Below are positions 1-12,500 of a stretch of DNA of 64,000 nt, piece after piece (the first letter of the stretch is position 1; the number at the start of each line of letters is the position of its first letter). The notes under the pieces were generated by a model, which ran no database searches, had not been told where the DNA came from, and saw only the letters and a list, made by a program, of their open reading frames with translations. The translations under genes and the position numbers were made by a program. The stretch spans positions 33,562,928 to 33,626,927 of the forward strand of contig CM036761.1 in NCBI GenBank assembly GCA_020796225.1. The letters run 5' to 3'. The stretch is from Arion vulgaris (Eukaryota; Mollusca; Gastropoda; Stylommatophora; Arionidae).

Positions 1-212
1 CGGCGTAAGCACTCCCTGGCTTATATCAAAGACCACAATAAACAGCTGAAAATTGATCGTTCGAGTGAACGCAAACCCTTTGTCTGTCCGAACAGGCGGT
101 CGTTCAGTACTCTCTCTCTCTCTCTTCTTTTCCTTGGCGTAAATCACACAAAGGTCACACAGAGTGGTCAACGAGGGGTTGTTCTAGAGCAATCGCGGAT
201 GTTTCTCTTGGA

Positions 213-458
213 CTTCTTCTTCTCTTTGCGTTCGTTCTTTACGAACAATTTTAATCACTCTTTGTGATATGTTTGATCTTTGCCAAGAACTTTATACTTG
301 CACATTGTTTAGGCCCCTAAACGCATAGACTTCTACACATTTAGGACACATGCATCCGATTTCAGCCAACCTCCTTAGTCGCCTCTTACGACATGCGTGG
401 CAGGTAACAGTAGTTCTATTCTTTACACCCCAAATTTGGGCCCCGGTAACCATCAGGG
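213..458 (-). mobile_element. SINE family A copy
   Basis: Minus-strand copy running from the GAA-rich tail (seen as CTTCTTCTTC at the low end) to the tRNA-like head CCGAGTGGTTACCGGG, seen as its complement at the high end. Slightly decayed. Its flanks carry two similar stretches (about 161-192 and 490-520) that resemble the 3' end of SINE family B. Confidence 0.8.
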
Positions 459-619
459 TCTTTGGACTTAAATCACATGCAGATTTCTAGTGTGGTCAAC
501 GAGTGGTTTTTCTAGAGCGCCTACCGCGTTAGAAACTAGAAACGAGGGGGTATTGTAATGGTTACTAATAGACTACGTACCTGAGTAGGAGTTTCCGCAA
601 CACTGAGCATAGCACTACA

Positions 620-935
620 TACCTAGAGTGGGGGTCAAAGGCGCATAGGGACAACGTCGGGCCAGGATTGGTGAGCTGGCACTAATCAAGATCCCACCTA
701 ACCCCCACGTGGTGACCCTGGACACAGATATTGATTCCTGTCTGGCTAAGCGGGTAGGGATCGATGGAGAGCTACCCTGGTGCAGATAGTGATGCAGACG
801 TGGTCACGTTGGATGAGATCCGCCCGCAACACAGACGAGCGGAATTCCAGAGTGACTATCAATGCAGGTCTCTCCTGTACGTCTCTCCATAATACCCTTG
901 GTGCCTACCGGGCAGTGAAAGAGACTTAGGACAAT
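620..935 (+). repeat. family D leader repeat
   Basis: Shares GTGAGCTGGCACTAATCAAG, TGTCTGGCTAAGCGGGTAGG and GAGATCCGCCCGCAACACAG with 48290-48540 at the same spacing. Probably a LINE leader fragment; see 46000-47045. Confidence 0.72.
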
Positions 936-1027
936 GTTGACACGTTTGCTTTGATGTTCGCGAAGACTTCTAATTCAAGAATCAAGATGGCAACTGTTGC
1001 TTTGGTCTTTGACTTCTTCCTCTTATT

Positions 1028-1173
1028 CTTCTTCGAACGTTCCATATCGATCACTTGTTAACAACTCTGTGTGATTTGTATGTGATCTGAGCCTAAGACC
1101 GATTGTACGTTGTGCCAGTTATGCTTTACAAGAGGTCAGCATATCCGATTTCTGCGATGCTTTTATTTATTAG
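1028..1173 (-). mobile_element. SINE family B copy, truncated
   Basis: Minus-strand 3' part of family B (complement of CACAGAGTGGTTAACAAGTG, ...GTGCTGGCCTACTTGTAG...). The head is missing where the family A copy begins at 1174, so the two are fused. Confidence 0.7.
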
Positions 1174-1423
1174 GCGCCCGAGTGGTTCCCGGGGCCCAAA
1201 TTTGGGTGTAAAGAATAGAACCACTGTTACCTGCCACGCATGTCGTAAGAGGCGACTAACGAGGTTTGACTGAAATCGGATGCACATGTCCTAAACATAT
1301 GAAGTCTATGTGTTTAGGGGCCTATCAAACCAATGTGCAACGTGTACACGTTCTTGGCAAAGATCAAACGTATAAAAGAGTGATTAAAATTAGTCATAAA
1401 GAACAAACGCAAAGAAGAAGAAA
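1174..1423 (+). mobile_element. SINE family A copy
   Basis: Full-length plus-strand copy: head GCCCGAGTGGTTCCCGGG, central CATGTCGTAAGAGGCGACTA, then CACAAAGAA and an AAGAAGAAG tail. It directly abuts a minus-strand family B copy on its left. Confidence 0.82.
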
Positions 1424-1589
1424 AACGCAAATCACATACAGGCCACAAAGTGAGGTTTTACAAGATATAGAGGGACCAACAAAGAAGAAGAAAGAGTACC
1501 ACAAGATAAACTTCTCATGATTTATTTACATTTGAGTTAAATACTCGATCATTTTATGTTCGTTGGGTCTTTAGCGGTTCAAGATCCGT

Positions 1590-2412
1590 TCTCCAGGCTA
1601 CCGCATGTCCCAGACAAGACCATTCAGGACATACGGCAAAATATGGCTGTCAAAAAAATCTGAACTGGTCTTACAGTGCATACCAGCACACTGTGGCGTA
1701 CAAGGAAACGAAAAGGCTGACAAAGTCGCAAGGGCTGGGGGGAGAATACCACAACACCACCCAACACAAAGCTTTAAGAACAAAGACTCTCCTGAAACAA
1801 TCCAGGAAAATGATCTGGAGAAAAACAAATGGAGGATACAGGCAGAGCACGACAGTATAAATACATTAAACAGACGCCCGAGTGGTTACCCCCAAATTTT
1901 TAAAGAATAGAACCACTGTTACCCGTCACGCATGTCGAAAAGGCGACTAAGGAGGTTTGGATAAATCGGATGCATGTGTCCTAAACGTGTAGAAGTCTAT
2001 GCGTTTAGGGGCCTCAAACCAATGTGCAACGTATACAGTTCTTGGCAAAGATCAAAATATCACAAAGAGTGATTAAATTGGTCGTAAAGAACGAACGCAA
2101 AGAAGAAGAAGAAGACACTAAACAGAAAATCACAGACCACAGTCTTCAGACTTAGAACGGGACACTGCAATCTCAGAGCACACCTCCACAGAATGGGTCT
2201 CAGGTACTCGGCAGCCTGCACATGTGGAGCACCACAGCCTCCAGAGTAGCAAGTCCTGCCCAGTCTGAGTAGTGGGAGAATGGAGATCTGGCCAACAGAA
2301 ACAACCCTACAAAACAAACTATGGGGACCAGTGAAGACCCCAAGTGCACCGCCCTGTTTATGACACATACCGGAGTAGTCGCATAGTAGAAGTTGATCGC
2401 AGAAGAAGAATG
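1590..2412 (+). mobile_element. LINE RNase H and C-terminal relic, split by a SINE
   Basis: Encodes LQCIPAHCGVQGNEKADKVA, the C-terminal RNase H motif of jockey-like LINEs, then after the family A SINE (1875-2114) FRLRTGHCNLRAHLHRMGL and SAACTCGAPQPPE, ending near a CGCAGAAGAAGAA tail. Interrupted by stop codons. Confidence 0.8.
1875..2114 (+). mobile_element. SINE family A copy inserted in a LINE
   Basis: Plus-strand copy with a short head deletion. The flanks ACATTAAACAGA (1863-1874) and ACACTAAACAGA (2115-2126) form a 12-bp target-site duplication with one change, inside the RNase H/C-terminal coding region of an older LINE fragment. Confidence 0.85.
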
Positions 2413-3280
2413 CCCGTTGGAATATATATGTCGTAGTCTATATATCCTTCAAGGCTGGTGGTTCGGGTTCAACTCCTGCAGTGGGCGTGGCATTTTCCCC
2501 GACCACTTCAGTCGACCCAGCTTCAATTGGGTACCAGACATACTCTGGGAAAGTAAAGGCGGCCGGCGGATGCTGACCACATCACATCGTGTGCCGAGGG
2601 TAATGGACGATACAGGCCTAACACTGTATTGCCCTATATACCACGAAGTATGAAAGGGTTCATTAAAGAAAAAATGTCTATATGTAGTGTGCTGTGAAAT
2701 TTTGTCACTCCTGTTGTATCGTTCGTTTTATAAAGGCCTTTGGTCGAAACGTTGCTGTGTATTGTCATTGTTTTTGTACTTGTAAAACACAGTACTTTGT
2801 TATATCGTGTTTCGAAATATAAAGTTCGATTTCGTGATATAACTTATCTTATTCGGTCAAAGATTCCACAAATATTTTACCCGTACATGTCATTTTACCT
2901 AGATTAGGAAATTACATTTTGCCATCGTTTCTATATTGTGATTGATGTCTAAATTAGATGTGCGTTATATTGTTGTTAAACTAGTTGTGCAATATAGTCA
3001 TAGGTTGCCCCACATTTGTCGATCTAATTTGTGGGTTTTCGAATACGCATATTTTCTAAAAAATTCACCACTACCGGGAGATTCCCGTTAGGGATGTGCG
3101 TTTCTGTTACTGCAAAGAATTTGTAACTTTTTTTGTTATATTTCAATAAAGACTCGCCACGTATTACCCGTTACGTAGTACTCGTTACTTAACAGTTATT
3201 TAGTAATTTGGTGTCTGTGGCGTAGACGACGATAAAACGCAGGTCCTTCCCCGTGATCAAGCTGAACATAAAAGTACCAT
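2413..3280. other. non-coding stretch, nothing recognised
   Basis: AT-rich sequence between two LINE relics. No exon, RNA or element was recognised. The eIF3m promoter or first exon could be here or further upstream, but nothing marks it. Confidence 0.5.
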
Positions 3281-3985
3281 TCTTCTTCTTCTTTGTCGTC
3301 ACACTGCTACCGGGTTGTTGCCCAGTGTCGTGGTTTTCTTTTTTTTGTCTTGCGGTGTTCTGGGGGCTTTTTTGATTTTATCTTTGCTCTTTAAAGGATT
3401 CTGTACGCCATCTAACCATCTTTTCCGTGGTCTTCCTCTTGCCTTTTTTTCCCGTGTTCTTTTGGGGAAAAGACTATGTATACTGTGGAGTTTGGTTGCA
3501 TTCTTATTAAATGGCCAAACCACTTCATTCTTTGTTTATCTATGTAATTCAAGTGTTTACCTATGTAATTCAAGCACGGTTTTATGTCAACTTTTTTCTT
3601 ATGCTGATGTTTGTGATTCTGTCTTTTCGGTTGTTGGTAACTTTTCGAGGCAACGCATTTACATGTAGATTTTTTGTGACTGCGTTTTTTGCTCATTGTC
3701 CATGTTTCTCTGGTAACAAAAGTAGGTATAAAAATGTGTTGATCACTGTTGCTTAACTGCTGTGAAATTTGTGGGTGCCTTAACAATGGGGCTAGCTGGA
3801 GGTTACAGCATTTGCTTTTGTCTCTAGCCTCTATCTCTTCCATTTTTCCCGTCTTCGGAATATGTTTCCCAAATTTGAATTCTTTCACTTGGTTTATTTT
3901 AGTGCCATTGACATGGATATCTAGTTTTTGTTTTTTCCAATTCATTATTTCTGTTTTGGTTTTGTTGATTTTTTTTCGTTTTACA
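3281..3985 (-). mobile_element. LINE reverse-transcriptase C-terminal relic
   Basis: Minus-strand frames carry KLDIHVNGTKINQVKEFKF, KQRMKWFGHLIRMQPNSTVY and [13 protein letters not shown], a typical non-LTR LINE ORF2 C-terminus, broken by frameshifts and a Lys-rich patch. The 3' end is a CTTCTTCTTCTT tail (complement of GAA repeats). The same LINE end is found at 19030-19256. Confidence 0.8.
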
Positions 3986-5344
3986 AATTTTTGTTAAAGG
4001 TGTCAATATGATTTTTTCGGCAGTTCAAAATCGAGAAGAGCAGGGGGAAAAAAGTCGCTGCCGAGAAAAATTAATTAGAGGGTTAAAAACGTTATTTAAA
4101 ATCCCTATAAAATTTTTTACCTTCATATTACATGGGGACCCTCGCCGGGCAGGAGTTCTGCACCCCCTGATATTTTTCTGTGGAAGAAAAAATCCGAGCA
4201 CACATGGCTATTCAGAAGTGAAAAGTGATGGTTCTATCAACAATAAAACCTGTTTAGTTGTGGTTGGCTTTTAAACAAACCGACTTGTGGATAACGATTC
4301 TTAAGTAGTATTGTAAACCTATAGCTTGAAAATATTATTGGGAAAATTCCTTGATTGGGGTATAAATTAGAGGCCCCTAAATCGGAAAAAGGCTTAGAAT
4401 GGCGAAATGGTGATAAGGAAAGAAGTATTCGCGCAAAATTATGCAAAAAGATTGATTAATCAACATCGAACTGGCGTGTTGGGGCGCTGGACGCTGCTGG
4501 ATTTGCTGAGGCGGAGATCGGAGCACCTATGGACATGTCCGGGGTGCTTGATGATAGTCCTCATATAACTGATAACTGTATCAGTCGAACTCATAGTGTG
4601 AATGAAAAAAAAAAAATGAAATTAATGGCTAGCTGGTTGTGTTGTGGACGCCTCTTGCTAGACTGGGGTTTTTTTGAGGGTAAGGGTTAACCTGTGTTTG
4701 TCTTTTTTTTTTTCAGCTCTTTAAAACTTGTACACTGTTTTTTGTTGATAATTCTTGCTTCCCTTTTGATTCATTCATTGTTCTCATTGCAGAAGAAAGT
4801 ACGTTCGGATCCATGCGGTTATAGGTATTTTGAGTAACGAGAGTTACTATTCGCACATCAGTAGTCCCCCCTGCTTTTTAAAGCGAGGGTGAAAATTGGA
4901 ACCTTGGAAAATGAATGTTCCAGTATTTATTTATATTGCTGTTCCTTGTCGGATTTTAAACAAAAATATGTTTTGTTTAATATATAAGATACAATTTACG
5001 ATGTAACGGAAAAATTATATGTTCACATCTATTTTTAACACACGCCACACTGAAAAAGTCGGCTCACCTGTTTTCGTTTGTTTGTTCTTTGACCAATGAT
5101 GTGTTAGGACTAGTCTCTTGTTAGACTAGACAATCAACAGATTTAAAAATTTTTGGTTGTTTGTAAAACTATCACATGTTCATTTATGTTTTTAGTTAAT
5201 TAACTGTTAGAAATGTGGGATTTGTAAGAAGAGACGACTGGGGCAGGAGCCTTATTGAAATTGTAAATATAAAAAAAGGTTTCGAAATAAGATAAAAAAA
5301 GGGGGCCCAAAGATCTCAGTTTACCAGAGTGGCAAGACATCAAT

Positions 5345-5412
5345 CGCGCTTAGGCTCAGAACACATACAAATCACAAAGAGTGGTTTAACAAATGGTCGA
5401 TATCTACGGGGG
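5345..5412 (+). repeat. SINE family B 3' fragment
   Basis: Matches only the last third of family B (GCTTAGGCTCAGA, ACATACAAATCACAAAGAG, GGTCGATATC). Confidence 0.6.
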
Positions 5413-6099
5413 AAATAGTTAAATACAAATAAAATACATGTTTTTTTATATGGGACCCAAAATTATTTGTTAACAGTGAGTGCCATGATGGCATCTTATC
5501 TAACACTAACTGACTGGTTAGTCCCGAACTTTTGCCCCCGGCAATTCTGCCCAAGGTTGCTGTTTCTACTCCAACCTGGAAAACAAGTCTATAGTGCTAT
5601 TTTCACCAGTCTTGTCAAACTGGGTAGTGACAAACAGCTGACACTAGACCTGTCAGCTTTGCAGATGAAAAATTTGTTCCATTTCCACCCCCCTCACTGG
5701 GAAAATAATATAAAGTGAAAACTAATTCTGTGGGGACCAAAATATGAATTTTAAAATAGTGAAACATGTTCCTTATCCGAAATTTAATGTGTCAAACGGG
5801 GCCCTGTTCTCTGGTTCAGGTCATATACAAGGAGTAGTTGAATAGTGATTACACTAGAGCAAAAACAAATTGGTGGTGGAATAAATGAATGGTGCCCAGT
5901 AGGCAGTGAGACTGTCACAGACTAGGGAGATGAACGCTGATATCATGCTTTGCTTGAATTCTGATGTGCCTTGCCTACAGGTTTTAGATGCCTAAATGGT
6001 TCACAAGAAATCACAAAGAATAGTTTACAAGTGAATGCAAACAAAAAATATATCCGCTCCCAAATTTGCAACACACAGTTCTGTTTAGTTAGTTACTAG

Positions 6100-6195
6100 A
6101 ACTTACATCACAGCACTCCAGGCAGACCCATAAGTGCTCAGTCTCTTTTATCAGTTGGGGAAGGACATGCATGCTGATAGTTCCTGTAGCTGACT
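6100..6195 (-). mobile_element. LINE family E 3' fragment
   Basis: A short degenerate match to the family E end (CAGACCCATAAGTGCTCAGT, CATGCTGATAGTTCCTG). Confidence 0.55.
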
Positions 6196-6410
6196 GATCT
6201 TTAACATCTCGTCAGTCTTCATAGCTGGTCCTGTTGACTTGTGCCACTAATTACGCTAAATCCCATGTCTCATCCTTACGTAGGACAGAGTCTGCATATA
6301 TAATTGTTTTATTTACATCATGTAGTGGATGTGGCCATATTAGCATGTAGATTCTTTCTTTGTATTTGCATGTAGAGTGAGATAATTTTAAAAAATTGGT
6401 TTTCTTCCAG

Positions 6411-6546
6411 ACACTAGAACTGAGAGCATTTCTGAAATCACTCGGAGCAGAAATTTCAGAAAAAAATGCAGAGATTGGTCTGTCCACTGACTTGAAAAAT
6501 ATAATTGAGGCCAGCAAGTTTTGTTGGAATCTGAACAATGATGCAG
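6411..6546 (+). CDS. EIF3M: eIF3m exon 2
   Basis: Begins in phase 0 after a CTTCCAG acceptor and ends in phase 1 at GCAG|GTCAGT. Encodes the N-terminal helical part with [17 protein letters not shown], aligned to human ELRAYLKSKGAEISEEN. No upstream in-frame methionine fits the family start, so an earlier exon is required. Confidence 0.9.
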
Positions 6547-9500
6547 GTCAGTGAGCTATAGTTGAAAGTGAGGTTTTGTGTGTGTTTTACCATGTAATCT
6601 GTTATTACAGAATTCTTCCCCAACAAAGAAGGGAATCATTTTGTCAGGCATGAGTCAGCTCTGAGGGTCTACCTTATGACCAATCTGATCTGGCACTATC
6701 CTACAGTATAATTCAGTAGGTGTGGTGCCGGGGCCTGCAAGGGAAGCAAAGAATAGTACCACTGCAACCTACAAGGCATGTCATAGAGACAACTCATGTA
6801 AGGGCCTAGGAAGCTACCCTAGTAAATAAAAAGCGTCGCATAAATCAGATGTGCTGGTCTACTTGTAGGCACATAACTGGCACAATGTACAATCACTTTT
6901 AGGCTCAGATCACATACAAATCACACAGAGTGGTTAACAAGTGGTCGAAATGGAGCGTTTGAAGAAGTAGATGCGATACTACAAAGTGGATTTTTTAATG
7001 TTGGTAAATCTTACTAGTAGGTAGTCTGTATAAATGTATGTCCTTTAGGACCATTTGCACTCAACCTCTGTGGTTGATACAAGTATTCAGATCCATATAT
7101 AAGCACTTTTTAAGTACCCATCTCCTACATATCTTTCATTTTATGTTGTACTGGGAAGATCTCCACATCTTAACACACATGTTTATGTGACATTCTTGAG
7201 CTCATTTCTCTATTTAAACATTAACTCAGCTTATTCTAAGTGCCTAATCTTGCTTTTGACTGAGAATGTTGATTACTGTACAATAAATCTCCTGTGATCA
7301 ATTTTTAAAGTAGACTTTGTGGATTCATTTATCCATAGATTATCTTGGGTGATCCCTAATTTCTCACCGTTTAGTGATCTCGACCAGGTTTGACATTTCC
7401 AATTTGTTGAAGAGACACACTTCTGTGAAGTGCAAGGGACATCAAACAGATGCCCTGGTCATTTGAATAGCTTTCATTTTATAGAGATGTACTTGCAGTC
7501 CATAATGTCCTGTGCTGGTATTGACGATCATGGTTTGTTAGGTTCTAACTTTGTGATGGGGGGTGGTCTAGTTCACTCATTGATTCAAAACAGTAGTATT
7601 TGGGGACATTTTTTGTGTGCAATATCCAGAAGCACTTGAGCTTTCAGCTCATCGTCTAGGTGCAATGGACATCATAACCCGTTGGTTCGGTGCCACGAAC
7701 ATGTAAATCTGGAGAACCTGTGGCTTTTCTACCAGCCTGCAAAATTGAACCGCTCTCACGGGAGGCTTGTCCCCGTCATGCTCGAACACGCTGGGCAGGA
7801 GGGCTGGAGAAAGAATTGTATTCAAGTCAATATCATATGAAAGAATAATTTTTATGTAGTAATATGGAAAGTTTAGTGTCATTATTTCAAATATATTTCC
7901 AGATATTGAGATGGTCTTCAATGGCATCATTTCTCTGTTACTTGTTGTGCCTGTGCAAGATGCAGAAAGTGTTGTAACTCTCTTTTGTGAGAAGGTGGGA
8001 AAATTACCAGATGGAGACAAGAGAGCAGCCCTGAGACTTAGAATGTAAGTATGTCTCATCTTATTTTGTCTTGAGAGAAATAAAGTAATCACATATTATA
8101 GAATATTATATTGGTCTCTTTTGTCCAACACATTCAGCCCTGCATTCTTGGTATCACATTTGCTTTCCATCGTTGATCTCTATTTGCTTAGCCGAAAGAC
8201 CTGCAGTGATGCATCCTGTTACAAGGTCACTTCATGGAGGTTGATTGGGGTCTTTGTCACCTCTAGTCCATTGCCCCCATCCACTGCTATCATCTTGTTC
8301 AATACATCTTAGACTATGCCAGATATTAATTTATTGGTTGATCAACTACAGTGACATGTTCTGATAATTTTCTAATTACAAAGCCAGCTATCTACATTGA
8401 CATTTTTCTTTTAAAAAACATAAATTCATCAGCTGTGATATCTTCAAGTAGTGAGGTTCTAGTATTTTAAAAATATTGTCTAAAATGGTATGATATAATG
8501 GTTAAAGAAAATTAGCTAGACAGTTACAAAAGGAAGAGTCAACAAATATTGTAGGATTTGTCTATAAAAGCTTCACACTTAAAAGATAATTGTTGTCACA
8601 ACTGGTTAATTTTGCAATAACACAATTAATTTGTTTGCATAATTTTCAGGCTAAGCAATCTGTTCTATGGACTGGAGGAAGACGCTAGTGTTAGGTATGT
8701 TGTTCTCTGCAGTATGGTCAGACTGGCAGGCCAGAATGACTTACTGTCATTGGTGACAGTAGATATAGAAAAGGTTAGTAGCATCATCAATTTGTTTTCA
8801 ATCATGAATATTGTTGGATTATAGAGTTCATTTCCATTTAAGGTTGGAATGTTTTCATTGCATCCCAGGCATGTTCTTAAGTGCTCTGATCTTCTATGCA
8901 ATATCTTCAATAGCATCCAGCGACTAGCAGTACCAGTCCAATGTTGATTGATGAGTCTACTTACATGCCTGTTGTGCTGCTCTTTTCTGACCACTTTAGT
9001 GCAAACTCTTGCAATTTAGCTGTTAACATGGATTGGTTTAAATGAACATCTTTATTATAGAGTTCGTTTATGAATATATTCATTGAGATATTTAAATTTG
9101 TTGAATATTTCTGGTATATAGTTAGTGTTTCTTTCTGAACTTAAGACTTCAAGTAAAATATAAAATAGTGCTATCTTCTACTTGTTGTTTTTAGATTTCT
9201 GTGTTAGGAAGAAAGTAAGCTTTGAAGCTAATAATAAAAAGGTTTAGATTATATTATAAATTATACAGTTTTGTGCTAAAGAACAACAGAAAAGGAAACA
9301 GCTAGTGTGTCATTATTTGATACAACCTGCATGAGGAAAATTTCAAGAGATCATTTAAGCTGAACGAAATCAGCAACCGGTGCAGCCAGGAGGAAGTCAT
9401 ACAGTGCTGAACAACAGAAGTTGGCTAGACCACATACTTGAAAGTGATCCGGAATGCAATGACTCAGTAGGAAAAGCGAGTAGGAAAAGCGAATGAAGTA

Positions 9501-12500
9501 GATGAAAGACAAGCTGGTGAACAATTGTGAGAGATCATAAACTGATTATGGTGAATAGATTTTGAGTTGCCTTACACTAAATGCCAATCATTGAATGTTT
9601 TGTCTGTTCTTGGGTAAGGAAAAGAAGAAAGAGATAAAATTTTAGGATTTTCTTAGACTTCTTTAACATGATCATAAATTAAGAGTTAATGTGTACCACC
9701 AGTGGGGTGCCTGGCCCCCACAAGGGAAACAAATAATAGTATCACTGCGACCTACAAGGCATGTCGTAAGAGGCGACTGATGCGGGACCTATGGAAGCTA
9801 CCCTAGTAAATAAACAGAATCGCAATCTAATGTGCTGGCCTACTTGTAAGGCGCATAACTGAGATAGCGTACAATCGCTCTTAGATTCAAATCACATACA
9901 AATCATACAGAGTGGTTATCAAGTGGCCGATATGGAGCGTTCGAAAAGAATTAATGTGTACATATATTATACAATTTTAGCCAAAATGTATCTTTAGTTT
10001 TTGTCTTCAGATCAAAAGGTGGATCAGCTTGTGGGACATCAGCTCATCAAAAGTTCAGATGCTTTATAGAACACTCCATGAGTCTCTCATAGTCTGCAAT
10101 ATGCGGTAAGTATTGTTTATAGAACTGTCCATTGATACTGATGTACAAATTTGTACATGAAATTACAATTAATGATGGAAAAAAATTTTGAAAAGAAAAA
10201 AACTAAAACAACAGAAATTCATTGATAGACCATGGCAGTCAATCCGTTTGGTGTAGAACAAAGATTTAAACATATTTACAATAATATTCGTTCGTTCTTT
10301 ATGACCAATTTTAATCACTCTTTGTGACATGTTTGATCTTTGCCAAGAACGTGTATACATTGGTTTGGTAGGCCCCTAAACGCATAGACTTCTACACGTT
10401 TAGGACATGTTAATCCGATTTCAGCCAAACCTCTTTAGTTGCCTCTTATGACATGCATGGCAGGTAACAGTGGCTCTATTCTTTACACCCCAAATTTGGG
10501 CCCGGTAACCACTCGGGTGATTTACAATAATAAATGAATCAGAAAAAAATACATCAAGTTTGATATTTTTATTGCAATATTTACAGCATCAAATAATTTT
10601 GGGAAATATGGTCAAAAGACCCAGCACTGACATTTATCTATTGCTCAACCAGAAATACTCAGTAATCAGAGTTAAAACATACATGGTTATGTGATGTTTA
10701 CTACTACCTTTATTATCATAATGTTAAGACAGCCTGATGCAAACATGCATAGCATTTAGTTTTTTGTCTTGTGTTTAGTCTATGCTTGAACACATGATTA
10801 GATGCAAGATCAAACTCTGGGTCATCCAAGATTGACAGAATTATTTGTCTGTCTATCATTTCACCCCAGATACACTTTAACATCAGTCTGATCAATAATC
10901 AACTTTGAACATGTACAATTGTTTGTACTGTAGCGTAGATATGGCTAAAGAAATGAATATTCTACAGTAAAACATTCATGATACTGCAACAGTATGGGTA
11001 TAGTTATAACTTTTGGGTTGCCAGAATACAAATCTGGAGATAAAATATGTTCATCAAATTACAGCTTAACTTTTTGTCTCTATTTTGAGGTAAGGAAGAC
11101 AGAAAATCTCTATAACTAGCTTGAATGGTTACTGTGTGCAGTACTATAGATAATGCATCAAACCATAACAAAATTATCAAAAATTGTACATGAGTAGTCT
11201 CTGAATAGGAAGATAGTCAGTGTGGTGGAAAGTATAACTCTTTTCACATTCAAAGCAGTATATGAAATTCTGATTGAATTCGTTGTGTGATGGCTTTACA
11301 CAATAAGTATTGAGCGAGTTATACATTACATATGCTTTCTTTAAGAATGCAAACATTTGATGTGTTTTTTATTATGGTCATATATAATATTTAACTGACT
11401 TTTTTCTATGTTTATTTTTATTATTTCTTCTCTGTGGTGTTTCTGTTCCCTGTTCTTTCAGATCCTTTATTCTCCTTCCTTCAGTTTGTTCATTAGGTCC
11501 TGTTCTTGTGTATGCCTACTTCTTTACTATAGGATGTTGATATACTAGCACATGGTTGGTAGAGCCTTCTTTGACCAGTATCTTTTATATTCTTGTGTGT
11601 ATGAAATATCAAGCTAATCTATATTTCATTAAATCATACATGTTTATGTGATGTTTACTACTACCTTTATTATCATAATGTTAAGACAGCTTGATGCAAG
11701 CATGCATAGCATTTAGTTTTTGTCTTGTGTTTAGTCTATGCTGGAACACATGATATCTAGATGCAAGATCAAACTCTGGGTCATCCAAGATTGACAGAAT
11801 TATTTGTCTGTCTGTCATTTCACCCCAGATACACTTTAACATCAGCTTGGTCAATGATCAACTTTGGACAAGAATAATTCTTTATACTTTTGTGTAGAAC
11901 CAGCAAAAGAAATGAATATTCTACCTTAAAACTTGCTTGTGATATTGCAACAGTATGGGTATAGCCTTTAACTTCCTTTTCTATGTTTATTTTTATTCAT
12001 TTTTCTCGCTAGTGTTTATTTGTCCAGTTCTTTCAGATCCTTTATTCTCCTTCCTTCAGTTTGTTCATTAGGTCCTATTCTTGTGTATGCCTACTTCTTT
12101 ACTATAGGATGTTGATATACTAGCACATGGTTGGTAGAGCCTTCTTTGACCAGTATCTTTTATATTCTTGTGTGTATGAAATATCAAGCTAATCTATATT
12201 TCATTAAATCATACATGTTTATGTGATGTTTACTACTACCTTTATTATCATAATGTTAAGACAGCTTGATGCAAGCATGCATAGCATTTAGTTTTTGTCT
12301 TGTGTTTAGTCTATACTGGAACACATGATATCTAGATGTAAGATCAAACTCTGGGTCATCCAAGATTGACAGAATTGTTTTGTCTGTCTATCATTTCACC
12401 CCAGATACACTTTAACATCATCCTGGTCAATGAACAACATTGGACATGTGTAATTGTTTGTATTGTAGTGTAAATCTAGCTAAAGAAATGAATATTCTAC

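Larger units (their letters stand above)
3986..6410. other. upstream/intron 1 of eIF3m, mostly unrecognised
   Basis: Contains a family B fragment (5345-5412) and a family E fragment (6100-6195). An ATG at 4911 starts a reading MNVPVFIYIA that looks a little like eIF3m N-termini but has no proper splice continuation. No promoter motif was recognised. Confidence 0.5.

Noticed and set aside
4911..4950. ATG reading MNVPVFIYIA as eIF3m exon 1
   Set aside because: It resembles the family start MSVPAFIDIS in six of ten residues, but no donor site in phase 0 follows and the reading runs on into unrelated AT-rich sequence.
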